Positions 1 to 8,642 of a stretch of 64,000 nt of DNA are shown in pieces; position 1 is the first letter of the stretch; each line of letters starts with the position of its first letter. Under the pieces are notes generated by a model. It was not told where the DNA came from and made no database searches. It saw nothing but the letters and a program-made list of their open reading frames with translations. This stretch comes from Pseudazoarcus sp963975885 (GTDB taxonomy: Bacteria > Pseudomonadota > Gammaproteobacteria > Burkholderiales > Rhodocyclaceae): assembly GCA_963975885.1 (NCBI GenBank), contig CAXBIS010000002.1, positions 124,001 through 188,000 of the forward strand. Reading direction: 5' to 3'. Both the position numbers and the translations under genes were made by a program.

Positions 1-71
1 TTGATCGTGACGCAGCCACTGGCGACGACGGCGAGCGCCGCAGTCAGGGCCACCCGGTGGATTGTGCTCAT
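1..71 (-). CDS. YnbE-like small lipoprotein (5' part only)
   Basis: Only the first 23 codons lie in the window; the gene runs off the left edge. The product starts MSTIHRVALTAALAVVASGC, a lipoprotein signal peptide with lipobox VASGC and the acylated Cys at residue 20. In enterobacteria a tiny lipoprotein gene (ynbE) follows ydbH, and here the preceding gene is YdbH-like and ends 21 bp upstream, so YnbE is the natural reading. Signal peptide and order are seen directly; the family call is inference from context because almost no mature sequence is present. Confidence 0.6.
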   Translation of the reverse strand, partial: MSTIHRVALTAALAVVASGCVTI

Positions 72-91
72 TTTCGCTCCTCGTCGCTGTT

Positions 92-2065
92 TCAGCGTAT
101 GACCGGCGCCGCGTTCGATTCGATCACGCGTTGCAGGCGATCAATCAGTTCGTTCCAGTCCACGCGACGATTGTAGCCGATCACGTTGAGCGCCGGGATT
201 CCGCCCCCGCGTACGATATCGAAGCTGCCCGTGGTCTCGTCGCCGATGCCGCCCATGATGCACACACCGCCCTCGAGGCGGCACGACAGGCCGATCTCGC
301 GATAGCCGAAACTGTCGAAAAACCCCAGGATACCGCGCTGCAGCGCCGCGCCAGCGCCGGGTCCGGCGAGTGCGCCGATGTTCTGTACTGCACGCTGGCT
401 GATGCGCTTGCGGTAACGGCCCGGACTGCTATGGATACGCGCATCGAAACCCACCGGTCGCCAGTGCGCCAGTTCCAGCGCGTGCACGTCGGCGTCGATG
501 AAGCCGGTGATGCTGCCGAACTCGAAGGTGCTGGTGAGTTGTTCCAGATCGAGATTGCGCGCCTCGACGTTGGAATACAGCCGCGAAGAAACGCCGTAAG
601 GCTCATACGCGCGCAGCTCGGTCACGCGCAGATAGCCGTCGAAGACCGAGACCACCAGCGCACCATCGAGCGCAATCTCGCCCGGCGACACCGTCAGCCC
701 GGGCATGGAGGCCGACAGCACGCCGGCCATCTCGGGCAGACCGAGGGCAGCAGTCAAGAGCGGCATCGAGATCGGCTCGATGACCGCCGCGCCACTGCCC
801 GACCAGCCTTTGCTGCTGCGACGCAAGGCCAGATCGCTGAGCACGACCCGACCGTCGAGCACCGGAATCGCGAGCGTGGCGATGTCCACCGCGGGACCAT
901 GCAGGTTTGCCGAAACCTCGAACGCGCCCAATTCGAGCTTCTCCCAGCGCCCGCCCTGGAAATCGAGTTCGGCCTCGGTGGCCTCGTTTTCGCGCCACGG
1001 CACCACACCGGAGAGCGGCCCGACCGCCAGCGTCGTGTCCGCGTCGGCGTAGCTGACGCCATCGAGTGCGACGTCGAGCCCATGCATGCGCCCGCCCTCG
1101 ATCACCACACCGGCGCTCACACGCCCGTCGAAACTCAGCGACCCGGGACGCCCCGGCGCGATCAGCGGGGCGACGAACTGCGGCCCGACCACGGCCAGAT
1201 CGGCCCGGGCAATCGTTGCCGCGAGACGATCGATGGAAAGATCCGGACGTTTGAAGCGGGCGCGCGCCTCGATGCCGTCGACGCCGTCGATGACGAGCGA
1301 AACACGCGAGAATTCGACGAAGGCATCGCTTACAGTACCGCGCAGCAGGGCGCGGATGCCTGCCTTCGTGTAGATCGGATGGACGTAGGCTTCGCCGTCG
1401 GTCCAGTCGGCCTCGACCGCAAACGCCCAACCCTCATCCTTTCGCTCAAGCGTGGCGACCAGATCGGCACCCACGCCTTCGGCGGCATGCAGACCGTCCG
1501 CGCTGGAGAACGCCGCCGCGGACACGCGCCCGTCCAGGCGCATCGTCACCGGACCGTCGGCCACAAGCCGGCCCGCGACGCGACCGTCGAAGCGTCCGGA
1601 GAGCGCAAAACTGGATTTCGGCATCCAGCGCGCAATGCGCTCCAGATCAAAGCCGGCAAGCTGTCCCGAGAGACTGCCGTTGGCCGACACATCCAGATCC
1701 AGCCGGTCCCCCGCCGACGAGGTGAATCGCAGGCGCCCGGAGCGCTCGAACGGCGCGTACTCGACATCGATGCTCAGGCGCTCGCCGAGCCCTTCCGCCA
1801 CCAGTTCGCCGCCCCGACAGGCCAGCCGCGGCAGCGCGATTCGGGTTTCGGTGCAGGAGAAACGCACGTTCTCGAAGTGATGACCGCCTACCTCCAGGCG
1901 CTGCATGGACACGCTCGCCGATGCCGCGTCGTCTGCCAGTTCGACGACGAGCCCCTCGACCTCGAAGGCGGGATGCGCGATCGACCCGAGCTCCACCCTC
2001 AGCGCCGCCGCCGCAGACGTTCCGCAGTAAGCGACGGCCAGACACGCGAGCGCGAGGCGTCGCAT
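92..2065 (-). CDS. YdbH-like AsmA-family intermembrane lipid transport protein
   Basis: 657 aa with an N-terminal signal sequence (about residues 1-20, Ala-rich cleavage region) and a long beta-rich body of repeated 'xLxLxGxVxxA' strands, as in AsmA/TamB/YdbH bridge-like proteins. The C-terminal part has a GSITGFIDADVHALEL stretch typical of the YdbH group. E. coli YdbH works with TamB and YhdP in moving phospholipids between inner and outer membrane. The gene starts 5 bp after cysM and is followed by a lipoprotein gene as in the enterobacterial ydbH-ynbE-ydbL locus. It lies in the lapA-lapB-cysM transcription unit. Family assignment is from sequence character and neighbour order, without an alignment. 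Confidence 0.72.
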   Translation of the reverse strand: MRRLALACLAVAYCGTSAAAALRVELGSIAHPAFEVEGLVVELADDAASASVSMQRLEVGGHHFENVRFSCTETRIALPRLACRGGELVAEGLGERLSIDVEYAPFERSGRLRFTSSAGDRLDLDVSANGSLSGQLAGFDLERIARWMPKSSFALSGRFDGRVAGRLVADGPVTMRLDGRVSAAAFSSADGLHAAEGVGADLVATLERKDEGWAFAVEADWTDGEAYVHPIYTKAGIRALLRGTVSDAFVEFSRVSLVIDGVDGIEARARFKRPDLSIDRLAATIARADLAVVGPQFVAPLIAPGRPGSLSFDGRVSAGVVIEGGRMHGLDVALDGVSYADADTTLAVGPLSGVVPWRENEATEAELDFQGGRWEKLELGAFEVSANLHGPAVDIATLAIPVLDGRVVLSDLALRRSSKGWSGSGAAVIEPISMPLLTAALGLPEMAGVLSASMPGLTVSPGEIALDGALVVSVFDGYLRVTELRAYEPYGVSSRLYSNVEARNLDLEQLTSTFEFGSITGFIDADVHALELAHWRPVGFDARIHSSPGRYRKRISQRAVQNIGALAGPGAGAALQRGILGFFDSFGYREIGLSCRLEGGVCIMGGIGDETTGSFDIVRGGGIPALNVIGYNRRVDWNELIDRLQRVIESNAAPVIR

Positions 2066-2070
2066 CCGCC

Positions 2071-2961
2071 TCAGCCGGGAAAAACGCCAGTGGACAGATA
2101 ACGGTCGCCGCGATCACAGACGATGGAGACGATCACCGCGTTCTCGACCTGTTCGGCGATGCGCAGCGCGACATGCATCGCCCCACCCGAAGAGATGCCG
2201 GCGAAGATGCCTTCCTCGCGCGCCAGACGCCGGGTCATCTCCTCGGCGTCGGCCTGGCCGACGTATTCGAGCGCATCGACCGCGCTCTTGTCGTAGATGC
2301 GTGGCAGGTAGGCGTCCGGCCACTTGCGGATGCCCGGAATCTGCGAACCCTCTTCGGGCTGGCAGCCGATGATGCGGATATCGGGATTCTTCTCGCGAAA
2401 GAAGCGCGAGCACCCCATGATGGTGCCGGTGGTGCCCATGCTGCTGATGAAGTGGGTGATCCGACCACCCGTCTGCTCCCAGATTTCGGGGCCGGTACCT
2501 TCATAGTGCGAGAGTGGATTGTCCGGGTTTGCGAACTGGTCGAGGATGATGCCGCGTCCCTCGTCGCGCATGCGCTCGGCGACGTCGCGCGCCATCTCCA
2601 TGCCGCCCTGTTTGCCGGTAAGCACCAACTCGGCGCCGAAGGCGCGCATGCTCTGTCGGCGCTCCACGCTCTGGTTCTCCGGCATGACGAGAATCATGCG
2701 GTAGCCGCGCATCGCCGCGGCCATCGCCAGAGCGATGCCGGTGTTGCCACTGGTCGCCTCGATGAGCGTATCGCCGGGCTTGATGTCGCCACGCGCTTCG
2801 GCGCGCACGATCATCGACAGCGCAGGACGGTCCTTGACCGAACCGGCCGGATTGTTGCCCTCGAGCTTGGCGAGGATGACGTTATCGCGGCCGGCGTTGA
2901 TGCGCTTGAGGCGCACCAGCGGGGTGTGGCCGACGTAGTCTTCAAGGCTCTTGTAGTCCAT
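2071..2961 (-). CDS. cysM: Cysteine synthase B (O-acetylserine sulfhydrylase B)
   Basis: 296 aa PLP enzyme that makes cysteine from O-acetylserine and sulfide or thiosulfate in the cytoplasm. Visible signature: NNPAGSVKDRPA around the PLP lysine K43, the substrate loop TSGNTG at 70-75, the phosphate-binding GTTGT at 176-180 and GISSGGA near the C-terminus. The E-G-N-N-P-A-G-S form of the lysine motif and the length near 300 fit CysM better than CysK, which is about 320 aa. It follows lapB by 95 bp and precedes the YdbH-like gene by 5 bp. A 6-bp hairpin with a 4-nt loop (2995-3010) sits just upstream and lacks a T-tract. Confidence 0.93.
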   Translation of the reverse strand: MDYKSLEDYVGHTPLVRLKRINAGRDNVILAKLEGNNPAGSVKDRPALSMIVRAEARGDIKPGDTLIEATSGNTGIALAMAAAMRGYRMILVMPENQSVERRQSMRAFGAELVLTGKQGGMEMARDVAERMRDEGRGIILDQFANPDNPLSHYEGTGPEIWEQTGGRITHFISSMGTTGTIMGCSRFFREKNPDIRIIGCQPEEGSQIPGIRKWPDAYLPRIYDKSAVDALEYVGQADAEEMTRRLAREEGIFAGISSGGAMHVALRIAEQVENAVIVSIVCDRGDRYLSTGVFPG

Positions 2962-3056
2962 GGCGATGGATGATCCGAACGGAGATGCAGTGTACGCCCG
3001 TGACCGGGCGCTTTGAAGCAGATGCGAAGCCCTTGTTCATGCCCCGCACCCACCAT

Positions 3057-4232
3057 TCATGGTGCCAGATCGAACTCCTCGGTCCGACGTGGCGGATAGG
3101 TCTCCCAGCCACCGCAGGCAGGGCAGCGCCACTGAAAGTGGCGCGACTTGAACCCGCAGCCTGCGCAACGATAGCGGGCAACGCGTCGCGTATGGTCGTG
3201 GATGAGCTGACGCATCAGCTCGGCGTCCTCGCGCCGCTCGCCCTCGGCCTCGCGTGCGGCAGCATCGAGCAGTTTCTCGAGTCCCTGTAGCGTGGGATTG
3301 CGGCGCAACTGTTCGCGCACCAACTGATAGGCCGCGCGCGGGCCGCCGACTTCGAGCTCACGCCGATAGACCTCTTCGAGCAGGTCCAGCGAGGGGTTGC
3401 GCTCAAGCCAGGCACGCAACAGGGTCTGACCCTGCTCTACGCGACCGAGCCGACCATGGGCGTCGAGCACCCGCTCGGCGACCAGCGACAGGTACACCGG
3501 ATCCTGCTTCTCGACGCGCATCCAGGCTTCGATGGCGTCCTCGACCCGTCCTTCGGCAAGCAGCAGGTCGCCGAGCACGATGCTCGCGCGCACGCAGCCA
3601 CGGTTCGTCGCGAAGGCTTCATCGATATAGGCACGCGCCTCGTCCAGGCGCGAACATGCCAGCGAATCGGCCCCCAGCTCGCAATAGAAGTTCGCGATCT
3701 CGCGTCGCCACTGCACACCCTCGTGCCCGGACAGCGTGCGCGCGATCTCGACGGCCTTGAGCCATTCGCGCTCCTGCTGATAGATTTCCAGCAGATATCG
3801 CGTCGCGGCTTCATTGTGGCGCGTGCCACGCAGTCGCGTGAAAATGGCCTCGGCGCGGTCGAGCAACCCGGCGCGAAGATAGTCCTCGCCAAGCGCGGCC
3901 AGTGCATCGAGACGCGCCTCTTCGGGAATATCCTCGCGGTCAACCAGGTTCTGGTGAATGCGGATCGCGCGTTCGGTCTCGCCTCGGCGCCGGAACAGCG
4001 CACCGAGCGCGAAGTGCAGCTCGATGGTGTCCGGGTCGATGCGCATCGCCTCGGTAAAGGCATCGACGGCCTTGTCCTGCTGTTCGTTGACGAGGAAATT
4101 CAGGCCATTCAGATAGGTTCGCGGCAGCGCGCGGGACTCTCGCACGACCTGGCGGATGTCGATGCGGGCGGCCAGCCAACCCAGTCCGAAGAAAAGCGGC
4201 AGGGCCAGCAGCCACCAGAATTCGATCTCCAT
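3057..4232 (-). CDS. lapB: Lipopolysaccharide assembly protein LapB (TPR, rubredoxin-type zinc ribbon)
   Basis: 391 aa (E. coli LapB is 389). Order: one N-terminal membrane anchor (residues 1-20, MEIEFWWLLALPLFFGLGWL), about nine TPR-type helical repeats, then a C-terminal rubredoxin-like ribbon with Cys pairs at 356/359 and 370/373 (CAGC and CPAC). LapB links LPS supply to demand by presenting LpxC to FtsH. The start at 4232 is chosen because it gives the anchor; a longer open frame reaches back into lapA. The gene begins 4 bp after lapA, whose last codons supply an AAGG ribosome-binding site, so the pair is translationally coupled. Confidence 0.92.
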   Translation of the reverse strand: MEIEFWWLLALPLFFGLGWLAARIDIRQVVRESRALPRTYLNGLNFLVNEQQDKAVDAFTEAMRIDPDTIELHFALGALFRRRGETERAIRIHQNLVDREDIPEEARLDALAALGEDYLRAGLLDRAEAIFTRLRGTRHNEAATRYLLEIYQQEREWLKAVEIARTLSGHEGVQWRREIANFYCELGADSLACSRLDEARAYIDEAFATNRGCVRASIVLGDLLLAEGRVEDAIEAWMRVEKQDPVYLSLVAERVLDAHGRLGRVEQGQTLLRAWLERNPSLDLLEEVYRRELEVGGPRAAYQLVREQLRRNPTLQGLEKLLDAAAREAEGERREDAELMRQLIHDHTRRVARYRCAGCGFKSRHFQWRCPACGGWETYPPRRTEEFDLAP

Positions 4233-4236
4233 CAGT

Positions 4237-4518
4237 TCAAACGACCTTACCTGCAGCGGCGTCGCGGTCACGCTCGGCACGCGCCAAGTCGCGGCGCAGG
4301 CGGGAGATCTCGCGGCGCTTGCCGAGCAACGAGGCGAACGTCGCGGTGACGCCGAGTATCGCCCCGGCCGCGAACGCAGCGAGGATCACGAACACCAACG
4401 GCAGACTCCACTGGCTTTCAAAGAAGAAGTGCACGTCGACGAGTTGGTCGTTCTTGACCGCGAAACCGAACAAGAGGAAGAACAGCAGGATTCGGAGAAC
4501 CCAGATCAGTATGCGCAT
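4237..4518 (-). CDS. lapA: Lipopolysaccharide assembly protein LapA (DUF1049)
   Basis: 93 aa inner-membrane protein with two hydrophobic segments (residues about 3-20 and 40-60) and a basic, coiled C-terminal tail rich in Arg and Glu (KRREISRLRRDLARAERDR). This is the LapA/YciS pattern. The start at 4518 has a GGAGG ribosome-binding site 8-9 nt upstream. LapA works beside LapB, which follows after 4 bp. A strong rho-independent terminator lies between ihfB and lapA and ends about 22 nt before the lapA start, so lapAB must depend on readthrough or on a promoter within that short gap. Confidence 0.88.
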   Translation of the reverse strand: MRILIWVLRILLFFLLFGFAVKNDQLVDVHFFFESQWSLPLVFVILAAFAAGAILGVTATFASLLGKRREISRLRRDLARAERDRDAAAGKVV

Positions 4519-4539
4519 GGAACGGTCTTCCTCCAGTTC

Positions 4540-4567
4540 AAAAAAAAGGCGGCACTGGCCGCCTTTT
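4540..4567 (-). terminator. Rho-independent terminator between ihfB and lapA
   Basis: On the minus strand a 6-bp GC stem (GGCGGC/GCCGCC, extended by four A-T pairs) with a 4-nt loop is followed by about eight T residues. It ends the rpsA-ihfB unit. Its T-tract runs almost directly into the GGAGG of lapA, which makes partial readthrough into lapAB likely. Confidence 0.85.
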
Positions 4568-4603
4568 CGGGATCGAATCGGCTTGGAGCCGATGCTTGCA
4601 TGC

Positions 4604-4888
4604 TCAGCCGACGATATCAACCCGCTCGCGCAACTCCTTGCCGGCCTTGAAATGCGGCACGTACTTCTGGGGCACCTGCACACGCTCTCCGGACTTGGGG
4701 TTACGACCCACACGGGGCGGGCGATAGTTCAGCGCAAAGCTGCCGAAACCGCGGATCTCGATGCGATCACCGCGCGAGAGCGCGTCGGTCATCGCATCGA
4801 GCATCATCTTGACCGCGCAATCGGCATCCTTCGCGACCAACTGGGGGAAGCGGCCCGCCAGCTTCGCGATGAGTTCCGATTTGGTCAT
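4604..4888 (-). CDS. ihfB: Integration host factor subunit beta
   Basis: 94 aa, the same length as E. coli IhfB. DNA-bending HU/IHF-family protein; with IhfA it makes sharp bends for replication, recombination and sigma-54 promoters. The signature GFGSFALNYRPPRVGRNP spans residues 48-65, including the proline that intercalates into DNA. The start MTKSELIAKL matches the family; a longer upstream open frame is noise. It follows rpsA, the conserved proteobacterial order, by 13 bp, and a terminator follows it. Confidence 0.95.
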   Translation of the reverse strand: MTKSELIAKLAGRFPQLVAKDADCAVKMMLDAMTDALSRGDRIEIRGFGSFALNYRPPRVGRNPKSGERVQVPQKYVPHFKAGKELRERVDIVG

Positions 4889-4901
4889 CGGTTGCCGCGG
4901 C

Positions 4902-6605
4902 TTACTGCTTGTGCTCGTTGAGCTTCGCCTTGAGCAGCGCACCGAGGTTGGTGGTACCGCTCGCCGCATCAGCCGACAGCTTGGTCATGGCTTCGCTGGT
5001 TTCAGCCTGGTCCTTGGCACGAATCGACAGGTTGATCGAGCGCGTCTTCCGGTCGACGTTGATGATCACCGACTCGACCTCGTCGCCTTCCTTGAGGACC
5101 GTGGTCAGATCATCGACCCGATGCGGCGCCGCTTCGGAGGCACGCAGATAGCCTTCGACTTCCTCGTTGAGCTGAATCACCGCACCGCGCGCATCAACGG
5201 TCTTGACGGTACCGGTGACGAGCGTGTTCTTCTCGTGCGTAGCGATGAAGTTCGTGTACGGATCGCCCTCGAGCTGCTTGACGCCCAGCGAGATGCGCTC
5301 ACGCTCGACGTCGATGGCCAGCACCACGGCCTCGACATCATCGCCCTTCTTGAAGCGGCGAACCGCTTCCTCGCCTGCGTCGCTCCACGACAGGTCAGAC
5401 AGGTGCACCAGACCGTCGATGCCGCCTTCCAGGCCGATGAACACACCGAAGTCGGTGATCGACTTGATCTGGCCGCTGACCTTGTCGCCCTTCTTGTGAT
5501 TGAGCGCGAAATCGTCCCACGGATTGGACATGCACTGCTTCATGCCCAGCGAGATGCGGCGACGGTCTTCGTCGATTTCGAGGATCATCACCTCAACCTC
5601 GTCGCCCAGCTGCACAACCTTGGTCGGATGGATGTTCTTGTTGGTCCAGTCCATCTCGGACACGTGCACCAAGCCCTCGATGCCCTGCTCGACCTCGACG
5701 AATGCGCCGTAGTCGGTGATGTTGGTGACCTTGCCGAACAGACGGGTACCCTGCGGGTAGCGGCGCGAGATGCCGACCCACGGGTCGTCGCCGAGCTGCT
5801 TGAGGCCGAGGGAGACACGCTGACGCTCCTGGTCGAACTTGAGAACCTTGGCTTCGATCTCGTCACCGACGTTGAGCACTTCGGTCGGGTGACGCACACG
5901 ACGCCAGGCCAGGTCGGTGATGTGCAGAAGGCCATCGATACCACCGAGGTCGACGAACGCACCGTAGTCGGTGATGTTCTTGACGATGCCCTTGATGATG
6001 GAGCCTTCCTGCAGCGTCGCGAGCAGCTTCTCACGCTCTTCGCCCATGGTCTCTTCGAGCACGGCGCGGCGCGAAACCACCACGTTGTTGCGCTTGCGGT
6101 CAAGCTTGATGACCTTGAATTCGAATTCCTTGCCTTCGTACGGCGTGGTGTCCTTGACCGGGCGCATGTCGACCAGGGAGCCCGGCAGGAACGCGCGGAT
6201 GCTGTTGGTCATGACGGTCAGACCACCCTTGACGCGACCGGAGACCACACCCTTGACCAGCAACCCCTCGTTGAGCGCCTTCTCGAGATCGTTCCAGGCG
6301 GCGATGCGCTTGGCCTTCTCGCGCGAGAGGCGCGTCTCGCCATATCCGTCCTCGAGCGCATCGATGGCGACGTGCACGAAATCGCCGATCTCGACCTCGA
6401 GTTCACCGCGGTCGTTGCGGAATTCGTCGATGGGGACGTAGCTCTCGGACTTGAGTCCGGCATTGACGACCACGAAGTTGTGATCGATGTTCGCCACTTC
6501 GGCGGTGATCACCTCGCCGGCGCGCATCTCCTGGCGGGCAAGGCTCTCTTCGAACAGATCGGCAAAACTTTCCATCGACTCGGAAACGGGGTTGGCAGTA
6601 TTCAT
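4902..6605 (-). CDS. rpsA: 30S ribosomal protein S1
   Basis: 567 aa with six S1/OB repeats; repeats three to six are marked by ITDYGAFV, ITDYGAFVEV, ITDFGVFIGL and a more divergent last copy. It binds mRNA on the 30S subunit and is needed to start translation on structured or weakly Shine-Dalgarno leaders. The start is uncertain. ATG 6605 gives MNTANPVSES before the conserved MESFADLFEES and a length like betaproteobacterial S1 (about 570). ATG 6575 would give 557 aa as in E. coli. Neither start has a clear Shine-Dalgarno, as is common for rpsA. Confidence 0.94.
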   Translation of the reverse strand: MNTANPVSESMESFADLFEESLARQEMRAGEVITAEVANIDHNFVVVNAGLKSESYVPIDEFRNDRGELEVEIGDFVHVAIDALEDGYGETRLSREKAKRIAAWNDLEKALNEGLLVKGVVSGRVKGGLTVMTNSIRAFLPGSLVDMRPVKDTTPYEGKEFEFKVIKLDRKRNNVVVSRRAVLEETMGEEREKLLATLQEGSIIKGIVKNITDYGAFVDLGGIDGLLHITDLAWRRVRHPTEVLNVGDEIEAKVLKFDQERQRVSLGLKQLGDDPWVGISRRYPQGTRLFGKVTNITDYGAFVEVEQGIEGLVHVSEMDWTNKNIHPTKVVQLGDEVEVMILEIDEDRRRISLGMKQCMSNPWDDFALNHKKGDKVSGQIKSITDFGVFIGLEGGIDGLVHLSDLSWSDAGEEAVRRFKKGDDVEAVVLAIDVERERISLGVKQLEGDPYTNFIATHEKNTLVTGTVKTVDARGAVIQLNEEVEGYLRASEAAPHRVDDLTTVLKEGDEVESVIINVDRKTRSINLSIRAKDQAETSEAMTKLSADAASGTTNLGALLKAKLNEHKQ

Positions 6606-6660
6606 AAAAGTTGTGGATCCACATGCCGCACGCCAAGCGCACGACAACCTGTAGGTTGGC

Positions 6661-6689
6661 AAAATAGGGCTGGGCGCAAATGCGCTTCA
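6661..6689 (-). terminator. Possible weak terminator or attenuator after aroA-cmk
   Basis: On the minus strand an interrupted stem (GGCT..GCGC/GCGC..AGCC, internal loop GAA/CC) starts in the stop region of the aroA-cmk gene and is followed by CTATTTT. It would separate the aromatic block from rpsA only partially. The stem is imperfect and the T-run is short. Confidence 0.35.
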
Positions 6690-8642
6690 GCCGACCTCGC
6701 GCGCCTGACGGGCACGCACGTTCTCCAGAACGAAGGAAACGGCCTCTTCGACCGTCATCGACGTGGTTTCGACGAGCACCGCATCGGCAAGCTGCCGCAG
6801 CGGAGCGACAACACGTGCCGCATCGCGCTCGTCACGCGATTGAAGATCGTTCCGAAGGTCGTGGAGTGTAGCAGCGATCCCCTTGTCGATCAACTGCTTA
6901 TAGCGACGCTGCGCGCGTGCATCAACCGACGCGGTAAGGAAGAACTTGTACGCCGCATCGGGGAACACCACGGATCCCATGTCGCGCCCTTCTGCAACCA
7001 CGCCAGGCGCGCGCCGGAAGTCACGTTGCCGGTCAAACAGCGCGGCGCGCACCGCCGGCAAAACGGCCACGCGCGAGGCGCCGATGGCGCAGTCCTCCTC
7101 GCGGATGCGGTCGGTCACGTCCTCGTCGCCGAGCAGGATGCGCGCGTGCTCGAAGCGCACCGGCAATTCACGCGCCAGCGCCTCCAGTTCGGCCTCGTCG
7201 TCGAAGGGCACGTCCTCGCCGATCGCCGCCAGCGCCACCAGTCGGTAGAGCGCACCACTGTCCAGATAATGCCACCCCAGCTCGGCCGCCACGCGCGCGG
7301 CAACTGTGCCCTTGCCGGAGGCCGAGGGACCGTCGATCGCGACCACCGGTACCGGCTGCGCGATGGAAGCGAATGCGCGGAAATACTCTGGGAAGGTCTT
7401 GTTCACGCATTTTGGATCGTTGATGCGCACGCGACAGTCGCCCAGCGTAACCAGCGAGAAGCACATCGCCATGCGGTGATCGTCGTAGGTGTCGATCGCT
7501 GCCGGACGCAGCCGTGCGGGCGGCACGATGTACAGATAGTCGGCACCCTCCTCGACCGTCGCACCGACCTTGCGCAGTTCGATCGCCATCGCCGCGAGAC
7601 GGTCGGTTTCCTTGACGCGCCAGCTCGCGATGTTGCGCAAGCGACACGGGCCGTCGGCGAACAGCGCGGCCACGGCGAGCGTCATTGCCGCATCGGGAAT
7701 GTGGTTCAGGTCCAGGTCGAAGGCCTTGAGGCGGCCACCTCCAGGGGCACTCGCCTCGATCCAGTTGTCGCCCATCTCGATATGCGCACCAAGTTGCGCG
7801 AGCGCCTCGGCGAAGCGTACGTCACCCTGGATGCTGTGACGCCCCACCCCTTCGACACGCACCGGGCCGCCGCCGATCGCGCCGGCTGCGAGGAAATACG
7901 ACGCCGACGAGGCATCGCCCTCGACGAACAACTCGCCCGGGCTGGTGTAGCGCGCACCGGCAGGGATCGTGAAGCGGCGCCAGTCCTCGCGCGCGACCTC
8001 GACACCGAAGCGCGCCATCAGATCCAGCGTGATCGCGACATAGGGTCGGGAAATCAGTTCGCCGACAACCTCGATGACGGTCTCACGCCCGCCCAGCGGC
8101 AGCGCCATCAGCAGCGCGGTCAGAAACTGGCTGGAGACGTCGCCGCGCACGCGCACCACGGCGCCCGCGGCCTGACCTGGGTGGATCGCCAGCGGCGGAT
8201 AGCCCTCGTTGCCCAGGTATTCGATATCGGCGCCGATCTCGAGCAGGCCGTCGACGAGGTCGCCGATCGGCCGCTCGTGCATGCGCGCCACGCCCGACAG
8301 GCGATACTCGCCGCCGGACAGCGCCAGCGCGGCGGTCAGCGGCCGGAAGGCGGTGCCGGCGTTGCCCAGGAACAGGTCCGCCTGCTTGACCGGGAAAGGT
8401 CCGGCCACGCCGCGCACGCGACAAGCGCCATCGGCCTCACGCGTGCACTCGACGCCGAGCGTGCCCAGCGCCTCGAGCATGCGTTCGACGTCGTCCGAGT
8501 CGAGCAGATCGCGGATCATGGTCTCGCCCTCGGCCAGCGCCGCGAGCAGCAGGGAACGGTTGGAAATGCTCTTGGAGCCAGGCAGGCGCAGCGTCCCGCG
8601 GGCGCCAAGCAAGGGCGGAAGATCGAGAAATTCCATGCTCAT
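6687..8642 (-). CDS. aroA-cmk: Fused EPSP synthase-cytidylate kinase (AroA-Cmk)
   Basis: One uninterrupted 651-aa frame. Residues 1-428 are 3-phosphoshikimate 1-carboxyvinyltransferase (shikimate pathway): LPGSKSISNR at 20-29, GNAGTAFRP at 93-101, RVKETDRLAAM at 342-352, DHRMAM at 388-393. Residues 431-651 are CMP kinase: P-loop GPSASGKGT at 438-446, then LDSGALYR and EGRDMGSVVFPDA. The linker is only a few residues. In most relatives aroA and cmk are adjacent separate genes, so this is a fusion of neighbours. The start ATG overlaps the tyrA stop by 4 bp. No frameshift or lost catalytic motif is visible in either half. Confidence 0.94.
   Translation of the reverse strand: MSMEFLDLPPLLGARGTLRLPGSKSISNRSLLLAALAEGETMIRDLLDSDDVERMLEALGTLGVECTREADGACRVRGVAGPFPVKQADLFLGNAGTAFRPLTAALALSGGEYRLSGVARMHERPIGDLVDGLLEIGADIEYLGNEGYPPLAIHPGQAAGAVVRVRGDVSSQFLTALLMALPLGGRETVIEVVGELISRPYVAITLDLMARFGVEVAREDWRRFTIPAGARYTSPGELFVEGDASSASYFLAAGAIGGGPVRVEGVGRHSIQGDVRFAEALAQLGAHIEMGDNWIEASAPGGGRLKAFDLDLNHIPDAAMTLAVAALFADGPCRLRNIASWRVKETDRLAAMAIELRKVGATVEEGADYLYIVPPARLRPAAIDTYDDHRMAMCFSLVTLGDCRVRINDPKCVNKTFPEYFRAFASIAQPVPVVAIDGPSASGKGTVAARVAAELGWHYLDSGALYRLVALAAIGEDVPFDDEAELEALARELPVRFEHARILLGDEDVTDRIREEDCAIGASRVAVLPAVRAALFDRQRDFRRAPGVVAEGRDMGSVVFPDAAYKFFLTASVDARAQRRYKQLIDKGIAATLHDLRNDLQSRDERDAARVVAPLRQLADAVLVETTSMTVEEAVSFVLENVRARQAREVG

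Noticed and set aside
2995..3010. Hairpin between lapB and cysM as a terminator
   Set aside because: Only a 6-bp stem with no T-tract; at most a minor structure.
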